NCBI RefSeq assembly: GCF_009739515.1
Contig: NZ_CP046535.1
Span: 806,001-870,000 of the forward strand
Direction of reading: 5' to 3'
Source of the DNA: Sphingomonas profundi
GTDB taxonomy: Bacteria; Pseudomonadota; Alphaproteobacteria; Sphingomonadales; Sphingomonadaceae
Length of the DNA: 64,000 nt
Shown here piece by piece: positions 30,207-38,072 of this stretch. Each line of letters starts with the position of its first letter. Position 1 is the first letter of the stretch. The notes under the pieces were generated by a model, which saw nothing but the letters and a program-made list of their open reading frames with translations, ran no database searches and was not told where the DNA came from. The position numbers and the translations under genes are program-made.

Positions 30207-30234
30207 GTCCGGGCCGCGCTCGCGCGGCCCGGAC
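30207..30234. terminator. Bidirectional terminator between katE and tetR
   Basis: Perfect 12-bp stem GTCCGGGCCGCG / CGCGGCCCGGAC with a 4-base CTCG loop, in the 54-bp space between convergent katE and tetR. The longest perfect stem I found in the window. Confidence 0.7.
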
Positions 30235-30254
30235 ACGCTTTGCGATAGTCGGCT

Positions 30255-30947
30255 CTAGGCGCTGCAGGGTCCGCTGAGGGCCGCCGTCATCGCTTCGATC
30301 GTGTCGGTGGCATGGCGCGCCAGCGCGACCGGATCGCCGGCCTGGGGGTTGGCGGCGTCATGCTGCACCAGCAGGTTCAGGAACATCAGCGCGCACAGGG
30401 TGACGCGGGTCTGGGCGATGTCGGTCGGCAGATCGGCCATCAGCTGCTGGATCAGGTTGAGCAGGCGGCACATCGCCGGCGCGCCGGTGAAGGCGGTGCT
30501 CAGGCCGCGCACGGTGCCGTCCGGCATGCGGCGGATCAGATAGTGCAGCAGGAAGCCCGCGTGGGGATGATGGCCGCGATCGTCGCACAGCGAGAGGTGC
30601 GGCACGGAGAGGATCGTCAGCAGGGTGCCGGTGTCGGCCAGGCGGCCGTCCGCCTCCGCCTGATCGAGCAGCGCCTGCCGCTCGCTCTCCATCTCCGCCA
30701 CGCGTTGGTGGAAGATGGCGTCGATCAGCTTGTCGCGGCTGCCGAAATGATATTGCACGGCATTGTTGTTGCCCTGGTTGGCGGCGATCGCGATCTCCCG
30801 CAGCGAGGCGCCGTCGAAGCCGCGCTCGGCGTACAGCCGCTCGGCCGCGCGTAGAATCCGCAGACGAGTCGCCTCGACTTCTGGCCGATGGCTCCGCCGT
30901 CGCGCAGATGCACCGAGCCTTTCGTCCGAAGCGGTCACGATGTCCAT
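30255..30947 (-). CDS. TetR/AcrR family transcriptional regulator
   Basis: 230-residue repressor. The N-terminal helix-turn-helix spans about 25-72 (RILRAAERLYAERGFDGASL followed by REIAIAANQ), and the C-terminal ligand domain is all-helical. It lies downstream of emrB on the same strand with 112 bp between, and has its own palindromic site at 30973-30987, so it probably represses itself. Control of the adjacent efflux operon is plausible but not shown, since that operon already begins with a MarR gene. Confidence 0.9.
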   Translation of the reverse strand: MDIVTASDERLGASARRRSHRPEVEATRLRILRAAERLYAERGFDGASLREIAIAANQGNNNAVQYHFGSRDKLIDAIFHQRVAEMESERQALLDQAEADGRLADTGTLLTILSVPHLSLCDDRGHHPHAGFLLHYLIRRMPDGTVRGLSTAFTGAPAMCRLLNLIQQLMADLPTDIAQTRVTLCALMFLNLLVQHDAANPQAGDPVALARHATDTIEAMTAALSGPCSA

Positions 30948-30972
30948 TGAATTCCCCCAAGTGTCCGATTCG

Positions 30973-30987
30973 GGTTAATCATTAACC
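30973..30987 (-). promoter_or_regulatory. Palindromic TetR operator
   Basis: GGTTAAT-N-ATTAACC, a perfect 7-bp inverted repeat with a one-base centre, 26 bp upstream of the tetR ATG in an AT-rich patch. Size and position fit a TetR-family operator overlapping its own promoter. Confidence 0.55.
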
Positions 30988-31059
30988 GGTCTTTGAGGAC
31001 AATAACTTATTCTAGTCGAGCCGCCTACACTCGCCTCGAAACGGGACGATCGAACGGGG

Positions 31060-32604
31060 TCAATCTACGGCGACCGGGCCGCTCAGGGGTTTGGGACGGC
31101 GCGCCATCCACACCAGCGCGATCATCGCCAGCGACAGCCAGCCGCAGGCAGTGAACAGATCGATCGAGGCGAGCAGATAGGCCTGGCCCACCAGCTGGCG
31201 GGTGGCGACGGCCATGCTCTGGAACCCGTCCAGGCCTTGCATGTTCAGCTGCGCCGCCGTGTGCCGGTAGGCGTCGCCGTCCGCCGTCACGGCCTCGGCC
31301 AGCCGGCTCTGGTGCAGCGCCTCGCGCCGGTCCCACATCGTGGTGACGAGCGACGCGGCGAAACTGCCGCCGGTGATACGCGCGAAGTTGGAGATGCCCG
31401 TGGCCGAGGGCACCCGTTCCGGCGCGATCCCGTCCAGCGAGATGTTGATCATCGCCACGAAGAAGGTGCTTATCGCGATGCCCTGCACCAGCATCGGCAT
31501 CATGAAGTTGGTGATGCTGGAATAGGTGGTCAGCTGGCCGCGCATGAAGAAGGAGGCGGCGAAGGCGAGGAAGGACACGGTCGCCATCCAGCGCGCATCC
31601 ACCTTGCCGCCGAGCCGCGCAACGAGCGGGGTGAGCAGCACCGCGACCACGCCGCTGGGTGCCGCGACCATGCCCGCCCAGGTGGCGGTGTAGCCGAGCT
31701 GGGTCTGCAGCCACAGCGGCATCAGCAGCGTGTTGGCGAAGAACAGCGCGTAGCCGAGGCAGAAGGCGGCCGTGCCCAGGGCGAAGTTCCGCCCGCGCAG
31801 CAGCGATAGGTCGACGACCGGGAACCGCTCGGTCAGTTCCCAGATCACCCACGCCGCGCAGCCGATCGCGGCGCAGAGGGTGAACAGGACGATCACGGGG
31901 CTGTGGAACCAGTCCGCATTCTTGCCGAGATCGAGCACGAGCTGGAGCGACGCGACCCAGAAGGCGAGCAGCAGCAGGCCGACCTTGTCGATCGGCAGGG
32001 ATCGCGTCGCCGTCTCGCGCGTGCGCAGGAAGCGCCAGGAAACGAGCGCGGCGACCAGGCCGAACGGCACGTTGATGAGGAAGATCCAGCCCCAGTGGAA
32101 GTTGTCGGAGATGTAGCCGCCCAGGATCGGCCCCATCACCGGCGCGGTCAGCGTCGTCATCGACCAGATGCCGAGCGCGAGCGAACGCTTCTGCGGCGGG
32201 AAGATGGCGATCAGCAGCGTCTGCGAGCCCGGGATCATCGGCCCGGAGACGGCGCCCTGCACGATGCGGAACAGGATCAGCGAGTTCAGATCCCACGCGA
32301 TGCCGCAGAGGAAGGAGGCGAGGGTGAACAGCGCGACCGAGGAGACGAAGGTGCGCACCACGCCGAAGCGGCCCATCAGCCATCCGGTCAGCGGCAGGGC
32401 GATGCCGTTGGCGACGGCGAAGGAGGTTATGATCCACGTGCCGCTGTCGGTGCTCTCGCCCAGATTGCCGGCGATCGTGGGGAGGGAGACGTTGGCGATC
32501 GTCGAATCGAGCACCTGCATGAACGTGCCGAGCGCCAGCCCCAGCGCGGTGAGCGCCAGCGCGCCGCCGGCCAGCGGCGCCTGGCCGGCATCCGCCCCGC
32601 TCAT
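31060..32604 (-). CDS. emrB: DHA2 family multidrug efflux MFS permease (EmrB type)
   Basis: 514-residue inner-membrane proton-driven exporter with 14 predicted spans. FMQVLDSTIANVSLPTIAG near residue 27 is the DHA2 signature (motif D1), and GWLMGRFGVVR the MFS motif A loop. The ATG overlaps the emrA stop by ATGA. It works with the membrane-fusion protein EmrA and the outer-membrane channel upstream as a tripartite pump; the drugs exported cannot be read from sequence. Confidence 0.93.
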   Translation of the reverse strand: MSGADAGQAPLAGGALALTALGLALGTFMQVLDSTIANVSLPTIAGNLGESTDSGTWIITSFAVANGIALPLTGWLMGRFGVVRTFVSSVALFTLASFLCGIAWDLNSLILFRIVQGAVSGPMIPGSQTLLIAIFPPQKRSLALGIWSMTTLTAPVMGPILGGYISDNFHWGWIFLINVPFGLVAALVSWRFLRTRETATRSLPIDKVGLLLLAFWVASLQLVLDLGKNADWFHSPVIVLFTLCAAIGCAAWVIWELTERFPVVDLSLLRGRNFALGTAAFCLGYALFFANTLLMPLWLQTQLGYTATWAGMVAAPSGVVAVLLTPLVARLGGKVDARWMATVSFLAFAASFFMRGQLTTYSSITNFMMPMLVQGIAISTFFVAMINISLDGIAPERVPSATGISNFARITGGSFAASLVTTMWDRREALHQSRLAEAVTADGDAYRHTAAQLNMQGLDGFQSMAVATRQLVGQAYLLASIDLFTACGWLSLAMIALVWMARRPKPLSGPVAVD

Positions 32605-33797
32605 CCCGCGGCGGCCGCGTTGGCGGCGATGATCCGGCGGATGCGCGCCTCGATCTTCGTATCGTCGGCGGTCGGCTGGTCCATCCGCAGCGACGAAGCG
32701 GCGGGGCGGGGGAGGAGGCTGCCGCCGGCGTTCGCCACGTCCACCGACGCCGTCACGGAGAGGCCGATGCGCAGCGGGTGGGCGGCCAGCTCGCGCGGAT
32801 CGAGCGCGATGCGCACGGGCACGCGCTGGGTGATCTTGATCCAGTTGCCCGATGCGTTCTGCGGCGGCAGCAGCGCGAAGGCGTTGCCGCTGCCGGCCGC
32901 GAGCCCCAGCACGCGACCGTGATAGACGACATCGCCGCCGTACACGTCCGCCCGGATCGCCACCGGCTGGCCGATGCGCAGCCGGCGCAGCTGCGTCTCG
33001 CGGAAGTTCGCGTCGACCCACAGGCGGTTCAGCGGCACCACCGCCATCAGCGGCGTGCCGGCGGCGACCTGCTGGCCCAGCTGCACGCTGCGCCGCGCGA
33101 CCACGCCCTCCACCGGCGCGACGATGCGCATGTGGCTCTGCACGATCGCCGCCCGGCGCACGGCGGCGATCGCCGCGAGCACGGCCGGGTTCTCGGCAAC
33201 CGGCACGCCCTGCACCGTGGTGCGGGACTGGGCGAGGCGGCTGCGCGCCACGTTCAGCGCGGCGCGGGCGAGGGTGACGGCGTCGGCGGCATGGGCCACC
33301 TCCTCGCCGGAGACGGCGCCGTCCACGGCGGCGGCGCGGCGGCGGCCATAATCGTTCTGCGCGCTGGCGAGCCGCGCCTCCGCCTGCGCCACCTCGGCGC
33401 CGCCCTCGTCCAGCGAGGAGAAATCGGAGCGGATCGCGCGCACGGCGCGGGCCAGATCGGCCTCGGCCTGCGCCATCGCGACGTCCGCCGTGGCGGGATC
33501 GAGATCGATCAGCCGCTGGCCGCGCCGCACGCTCTCCGTATCGTCGGCATGCAGGCCGATCACGGTGCCCGCCTCGCGCGCGGTGATGGAGACGACGTCG
33601 CCGGCGACATAGGCGTCGTCGGTGCCTTCCACCGCGCCGGCGAAGAACAGGGCGTGGATGCCCCAGGCGATCGCGCCGAGCAGCACGACGGCGCCCAGGA
33701 TCGCGAACCAGCGGCGGCGGCGGGGATCCTTCGCCGCTGCAGGATCGGGCGCGACCGCCTCCACGGGGATCGCCGGCGGCCTGCTTTCCTGGTTCAT
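32601..33797 (-). CDS. emrA: HlyD/EmrA family membrane fusion protein
   Basis: 398-residue periplasmic adaptor. One N-terminal span (about 28-50, FAILGAVVLLGAIAWGIHAL) is followed by the biotinyl-lipoyl halves (GTDDAYVAGDVVSITAREAG and VEGVVARRSVQLGQQVAAGT) flanking a helical hairpin at about 110-200. It connects EmrB to the NodT-type channel. It overlaps both neighbours by 4 bases, so the operon is tightly coupled. Confidence 0.93.
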   Translation of the reverse strand: MNQESRPPAIPVEAVAPDPAAAKDPRRRRWFAILGAVVLLGAIAWGIHALFFAGAVEGTDDAYVAGDVVSITAREAGTVIGLHADDTESVRRGQRLIDLDPATADVAMAQAEADLARAVRAIRSDFSSLDEGGAEVAQAEARLASAQNDYGRRRAAAVDGAVSGEEVAHAADAVTLARAALNVARSRLAQSRTTVQGVPVAENPAVLAAIAAVRRAAIVQSHMRIVAPVEGVVARRSVQLGQQVAAGTPLMAVVPLNRLWVDANFRETQLRRLRIGQPVAIRADVYGGDVVYHGRVLGLAAGSGNAFALLPPQNASGNWIKITQRVPVRIALDPRELAAHPLRIGLSVTASVDVANAGGSLLPRPAASSLRMDQPTADDTKIEARIRRIIAANAAAAG

Positions 33798-35215
33798 CGG
33801 CTCGACTCCACGGCGGGGCTGGCGGCGGCGGGGGTGAAGCCGCCGCCCACGGCGATCAGCAGCTGGACGCGACGGAGCGCGGCATCGGCGACGAGGCCGG
33901 CCTCCGCCTGTCGGGCGGAAAGGACGCGCGTGCCCGTCTCCAGCACGTCCAGCTGGGAGCCGAGGCCGGTGCGCACGCGGGTGCGATCCAGCCGGATCGT
34001 GGCGTTCAGCCCGGCCAGGATGCGGCGCTGCTCGGCAAGGTCACGCTCGGTGTCGGCGACCTGGGCCAGAGCGTCGGCCGCCTCGCGCACGGCGCGCAGC
34101 ACCGCCCCGTCATAGTCTGCCACGGCCAAAGCGACGCGGGCGTCGGCGCCGGCGTAAGCGGCACGCAGACGGCCGCCGTCGAACAGCGGCAGGTGCAGCG
34201 CCGCGCCGCCGCCATAGGTGCGCGCGTCGGTGCTGAAGACGTTGCCGATGCCGATGGCGGAGAGCCCGATCAGCGCCCGCAGATCGACGTTCGGGTAGAA
34301 GTCCGCCCGCGCCGCGGTGCGGCCGGCGACGGCCGCGTCGATCCGTGCTCTCGCGGCGAGCAGATCCGGCCGGCGGCCGAGCAGATCCGCCGGCAGCGCC
34401 TGCGGCAGGGCGGCGAGGCGGTTCGCATCCAGCGTGGGCCGCCCCACCTGCGCGTAGAAATCGGCGCCCCGCCCGACGAGGGCGGCGAGCGCGTGGACGG
34501 CGAGCGTGCGCCCCGCCTCGGCCCGGATCTGCGCCTGCCGCGCCTCGGCCAGCAGCGTCTCGCCGGCGCGCGCGTCGAAATCGCTGGCGAGGCCGGTACG
34601 GATGCGGGTGTTGGCGAGCGCGAGCGAGCGGTCGCGCGAGGCGACGAGATCGCGCGCCACATCGGCCAGCGCATAGGCGCGGGCGAGATCGACGTAGGCG
34701 GAGGCGACGCCGCTGACGATCGCCAGCCGCGCGGCGGCGGCATCCAGCGCCGCCGCGTCGGCGCCGGCGCCGGCCTGGGCGATCAGCGCCTTCTGACGGC
34801 CGAACAGATCGAGCGTCCAGCCAAGCCCGGCCTGCGCGCTGGCGATCCAGCGGGTGCTGCCCGCGAACGGCGGCGGGATCGTCGATCGGCCGCTGAGCCG
34901 CTGGCGATCGAGCGAGGCATCGAGCGCGCCTTGCGGATCGTCGACCGAGTCCGTCTCGGCCAGGGTGGCGCGGGCGGCGGCCAGGCGGGCGAGGGCGGCA
35001 TCGAGCGACGGCTCGTGCGCCAGCGCCGCCGCCATCAGCCGATCGAGCTGCGGATCGCCCAGCGCCGTCCACCAATCGGGCGCGACCGGCGGCAGCGGCG
35101 CGGCCGCCAGCCCAAGCTGCCCGGCGGCGATCGGCACGGGCGCGGCGGCGCGCGGCGGCAGGCCCGCGCACCCGGCGAGCGCCAGCGACGCGGCGACCGG
35201 AAGCAGCCGCCTCAT
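33794..35215 (-). CDS. NodT family outer-membrane efflux lipoprotein
   Basis: 473-residue TolC-like channel. The N-terminus MRRLLPVAASLALAGCAG has a lipobox (LAGC), so it is lipid-anchored. Two homologous outer membrane efflux repeats follow, with long coiled-coil helices and a duplicated AR-rich pattern. ATG 35215 overlaps the marR stop; the frame is open upstream to 35326, but those codons are antisense noise inside marR. Third part of the Emr pump. Confidence 0.92.
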   Translation of the reverse strand: MRRLLPVAASLALAGCAGLPPRAAAPVPIAAGQLGLAAAPLPPVAPDWWTALGDPQLDRLMAAALAHEPSLDAALARLAAARATLAETDSVDDPQGALDASLDRQRLSGRSTIPPPFAGSTRWIASAQAGLGWTLDLFGRQKALIAQAGAGADAAALDAAAARLAIVSGVASAYVDLARAYALADVARDLVASRDRSLALANTRIRTGLASDFDARAGETLLAEARQAQIRAEAGRTLAVHALAALVGRGADFYAQVGRPTLDANRLAALPQALPADLLGRRPDLLAARARIDAAVAGRTAARADFYPNVDLRALIGLSAIGIGNVFSTDARTYGGGAALHLPLFDGGRLRAAYAGADARVALAVADYDGAVLRAVREAADALAQVADTERDLAEQRRILAGLNATIRLDRTRVRTGLGSQLDVLETGTRVLSARQAEAGLVADAALRRVQLLIAVGGGFTPAAASPAVESSR

Positions 35216-35688
35216 GGCCGCGCCTCGCCGCTCTGCACGGCGGACAGGCGATCGATGAGGCGGCGGAGGAGCGACAGCAGCATCGCATCCTCCTCCGGCG
35301 TGAACGCCTCCATCAGCATGTCCCACAGGCCGGCGACGCGCGGCACCAGCCGGTTCGCGGCATCCCGGCCGACCGGCGTGAGCGAGAGATGGATGACGCG
35401 CCGGTCGCTGGTGCTGCGCTGGCGCGCGATCAGGCCGCGCTCCTCCAGCTGATCCAGCATGCGCGTCGTCGCGCCGCCGTCATGGCCGAGGCAGCGGGCG
35501 AGCGCGCCGCACGTGTCGACCAGGCCGTCGCGCAGCTGGATCAGCGCGACCCACTGGGTGAAGCTCAGATCCTCGTCGGAGAAGCTCTCCTCGCCGACCT
35601 GCATGGTGAGCTTGTGCGCGCGCCGCAGCAGATAGCCGAGGCTGTTCGTCGCCGTATATTGCTCCGCCCGATCGTATGTCTCGGCCAT
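35212..35688 (-). CDS. MarR family transcriptional regulator
   Basis: 158-residue winged-helix regulator at the head of the efflux operon. GALARCLGHDGGATTRMLDQ is the recognition region and RRVIHLSLTPVG the wing. ATG 35688 preferred; GTG 35700 is possible. Its promoter (35718-35746) and a TGCC-N2-GGCA repeat just downstream of the -10 fit autorepression relieved by a phenolic or drug ligand, the usual MarR/EmrR mode. Confidence 0.93.
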   Translation of the reverse strand: MAETYDRAEQYTATNSLGYLLRRAHKLTMQVGEESFSDEDLSFTQWVALIQLRDGLVDTCGALARCLGHDGGATTRMLDQLEERGLIARQRSTSDRRVIHLSLTPVGRDAANRLVPRVAGLWDMLMEAFTPEEDAMLLSLLRRLIDRLSAVQSGEARP

Positions 35689-35706
35689 TGTTGCCACCAC
35701 AAAACT

Positions 35707-35746
35707 TGCCTTGGCATCTAATTGGCGCTCGAACGGCGTTCGTCAA
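35707..35746 (-). promoter_or_regulatory. marR-emr operon promoter with candidate MarR operator
   Basis: On the minus strand TTGACG (35741-35746), a 17-base spacer and AATTAG (35718-35723). The inverted repeat TGCC-N2-GGCA (35707-35716) covers the predicted transcription start. The -35 overlaps the last codon of galM. Confidence 0.5.
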
Positions 35747-36633
35747 GGCAGAAGCGTGATGCTCATCGCGAATGTGCGCCGGCCGGCGGGCGGGATGATG
35801 ACGATGCCGGGCTTGGCGAACAGGTCCGCGTCGAAGCCCGCCGGATCGGCGAAGCCCTGCCACGGCTCGATGCAGAGGAAGCCGGCGCCGGGCTTGGACC
35901 ACAGGCCCAGCATCGGCATGTCCGGATAGTCGATCCGCAACTGCGGCCCGGCGGCGGCGCCGTAGAGCAGGCTGCGGCTGGCCGGCCGATCGAGGATGAT
36001 CGCATCCTCGACGAACAGATCGTCGTCGAGGGCGAGCGTATCGCCGGCGATCGGGCTGGGCCGCAGCCGCGGATCGACGAGGCCGGCGGTGTCCAGACGG
36101 CGGATCGGCGTGGGCTCGTTCGCGCCGAAACGGATGCGGTGGTCGGCACGCGGCGCGCCATAGGGCAGCGGCCAGCGCAGGGCGGGGTGGAAGCCGAAGC
36201 TGGCCGGCATCGCCGTATCGCCGAGATTGGCGACCGTCGCCTCCAGCCGGATCGTGGCGGCGGCGATCGCGTAGCGCATGTCCAGCCGGAAGGCGAAGGG
36301 ATAGGCGGCGCGCGTCTCCTCGTCCGCCTCCAGCCGGAAGGTGGCGGCGGCGGGCGCCTGTTCCAGCAGGGCGAAGCGGCGGCGGCGGGCGAAGCCGTGG
36401 CGCGGTAGCTCATAATTCTGCCCGTCCAGCCGGTAGCGACCACCCGCGAGGCCGCCGACGATCGGGAACAGCAGCGGCGACCGGCCGGACCAGACGGCCG
36501 GATCGCCATCCCACAGCAGATCGCGGCCGGCCGCGTCCCGCAGGATCCGGAGCTCCGCGCCGAGCGGGCTGATCGCCGCCGACAGGCCGTCGCCGGCGAT
36601 CGCGATCTCGCCGGGCTCATTCTCGTCCGCCAT
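35743..36633 (-). CDS. Aldose 1-epimerase family protein
   Basis: 296-residue beta-sandwich enzyme of the galactose mutarotase superfamily, interconverting alpha and beta sugars or sugar phosphates. ELPRHGFARRRRFALLEQ contains the conserved catalytic His, FGFHPALRWPL the second His, and CIEPWQGFADP the catalytic Glu region. Smaller than E. coli GalM and closer to the YeaD/LacX group. ATG 36633 has GGAG six bases upstream. Its stop overlaps the -35 of the marR promoter. Confidence 0.9.
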   Translation of the reverse strand: MADENEPGEIAIAGDGLSAAISPLGAELRILRDAAGRDLLWDGDPAVWSGRSPLLFPIVGGLAGGRYRLDGQNYELPRHGFARRRRFALLEQAPAAATFRLEADEETRAAYPFAFRLDMRYAIAAATIRLEATVANLGDTAMPASFGFHPALRWPLPYGAPRADHRIRFGANEPTPIRRLDTAGLVDPRLRPSPIAGDTLALDDDLFVEDAIILDRPASRSLLYGAAAGPQLRIDYPDMPMLGLWSKPGAGFLCIEPWQGFADPAGFDADLFAKPGIVIIPPAGRRTFAMSITLLP

Positions 36634-36706
36634 GTGTTTCTCCGTCCGCGCCGCCTGTGTTGCAGTGCGGCGCGTACAACCGCCTTCCTCCGGAGGAAAG
36701 AACGTG

Positions 36707-36919
36707 ATGCTCGCCCGACGCTTCTCCACCGCCTTCGCCGCCCGCTTCGCCCAGCGCAGCGTGGGCGTGGAGGACGATTCGATCGAACAGGCGCTGTTGA
36801 CGACCGGCATCACGCTGGCGGCCACGCGCAAGCGCCGCACGGCCGGCATCGCGCTGGTGGCGGCCGCCGCCGCGCTCGGCTGGGCACGGCGCCGGCGGGA
36901 GCGCGTCAGGCGCGCCTGA
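36707..36919 (+). CDS. Small hypothetical membrane protein
   Basis: 70 residues, not assignable. A soluble N-terminal half with SVGVEDDSIEQALL is followed by one hydrophobic segment (about 45-60, AGIALVAAAAALGWA) and a strongly basic tail (RRRRERVRRA). CGGAGGAAAG about 10 bases before the ATG is the best ribosome site in the neighbourhood and supports a real gene. It is divergent from the epimerase and convergent with the YihY gene (14 bp). The tail suggests membrane anchoring with the C-terminus in the cytoplasm. Confidence 0.6.
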   Translation: MLARRFSTAFAARFAQRSVGVEDDSIEQALLTTGITLAATRKRRTAGIALVAAAAALGWARRRRERVRRA

Positions 36920-36933
36920 TCCGCCGGCGAGGG

Positions 36934-37917
36934 TCAGTCCCGGGCGGCGGCGGTGTCGGCCATCTTGGCGCCGCGCTCGCCCATCGGGCGGGGGCGGCCG
37001 GTGGTGCTGTCCTGCGCGGTCTGCCGCTCCACCTCGGCATTGATCGTCGCGCCGAGCAGGATCGCGTAGGCGGAGACGAACAGCCACATCAGCAGCACCA
37101 CCACCGCGCCCAGCGAGCCATAGGTGGCGTTATAGTCGCCGAACTTCGCGGCGTAGAAGCCGAAGCCCAGCGTGGCCGCCAGCCACAGCACCGTGGCGAG
37201 CGCGGAGCCGAGCGACAGCCAGCGCCAGCGCGCATCCGCCCGATCGGGCGCGAAGCGGTAGGTGGCGGCGATCACCATGCTGGCGAGCGTGCCGGCGACG
37301 AGCCACGTCGCCACCTTGATCATCGCCGCCGCCGCCGGCCCGATGCCGCCGAGCAGGGTCTGCAGATAGCCGAGGATCGAGGCGGAGAGCAGGCCGACAA
37401 TGCCTACCATCACGGCGGCGATGATGATCGCGAACGAGATCAGGGTGGTGATGATGATGCTGCGCCGCTCGACCTGCTCGTAGATCACGTTCAGCGCCGC
37501 CATGATCGCGCCGGATGCGCGGGTGGCGCCGTAGAGCGAGATCAGCAGCGCCAGCAGCAGGCCGAGCCCCTTCTTGGAGGCGGCCGTGGTGGTGACGCTG
37601 ACGAGCTGCTCGTAGATCAGCCGCGCGGCGTCCGCCGGCACCAGATCGATGATCGTGCGCATGTGGGTAGCGACGGTGGCCGGATCGGCGATCAGGCCGT
37701 AGGTCATGATGAGGGCGCCGAACAGCGGCACGATCGAGAGGAAGCAGTAGAAGGCGACGCCGGCGGCCATCAGCCCGATATTGTCGGTGCCGGTCTTGAA
37801 CCAGACGCGCTTCAATATGTCCCGCCAGGCGCGCGCCGGCATGGCGAGCGGGCTGCTCGCCTCGCGACCGTGGCCCTTCGGCTTGCCCGATGCCGCTTCC
37901 CCTGCCGCCTGCGCCAT
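36934..37917 (-). CDS. YihY/BrkB family membrane protein
   Basis: 327-residue inner-membrane protein with six predicted spans (about 45-70, 100-130, 148-170, 190-215, 220-245, 255-285). AGVAFYCFLSIVPLFGALI and the YGSLGAVVVLLMWLFVSAY segment are diagnostic of the family once annotated as ribonuclease BN. True function is unresolved; transport or envelope roles have been proposed. Good GAGGGGAG ribosome site. Confidence 0.92.
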   Translation of the reverse strand: MAQAAGEAASGKPKGHGREASSPLAMPARAWRDILKRVWFKTGTDNIGLMAAGVAFYCFLSIVPLFGALIMTYGLIADPATVATHMRTIIDLVPADAARLIYEQLVSVTTTAASKKGLGLLLALLISLYGATRASGAIMAALNVIYEQVERRSIIITTLISFAIIIAAVMVGIVGLLSASILGYLQTLLGGIGPAAAAMIKVATWLVAGTLASMVIAATYRFAPDRADARWRWLSLGSALATVLWLAATLGFGFYAAKFGDYNATYGSLGAVVVLLMWLFVSAYAILLGATINAEVERQTAQDSTTGRPRPMGERGAKMADTAAARD

Positions 37918-38072
37918 GAAACTCCCCTCTCGTCACTCGTCCTGCAAACTCTCGGGCCGGCCAAAGGCTCAATAAAGAAAGTGGCGGAGGTGATGGATCC
38001 GATCGCGGTTTCGGGCGTTTGCGGGGTGATCCGGGTGCGGTAAGACGGCCGCCGCGGGTGTTTCGGGGGTCG

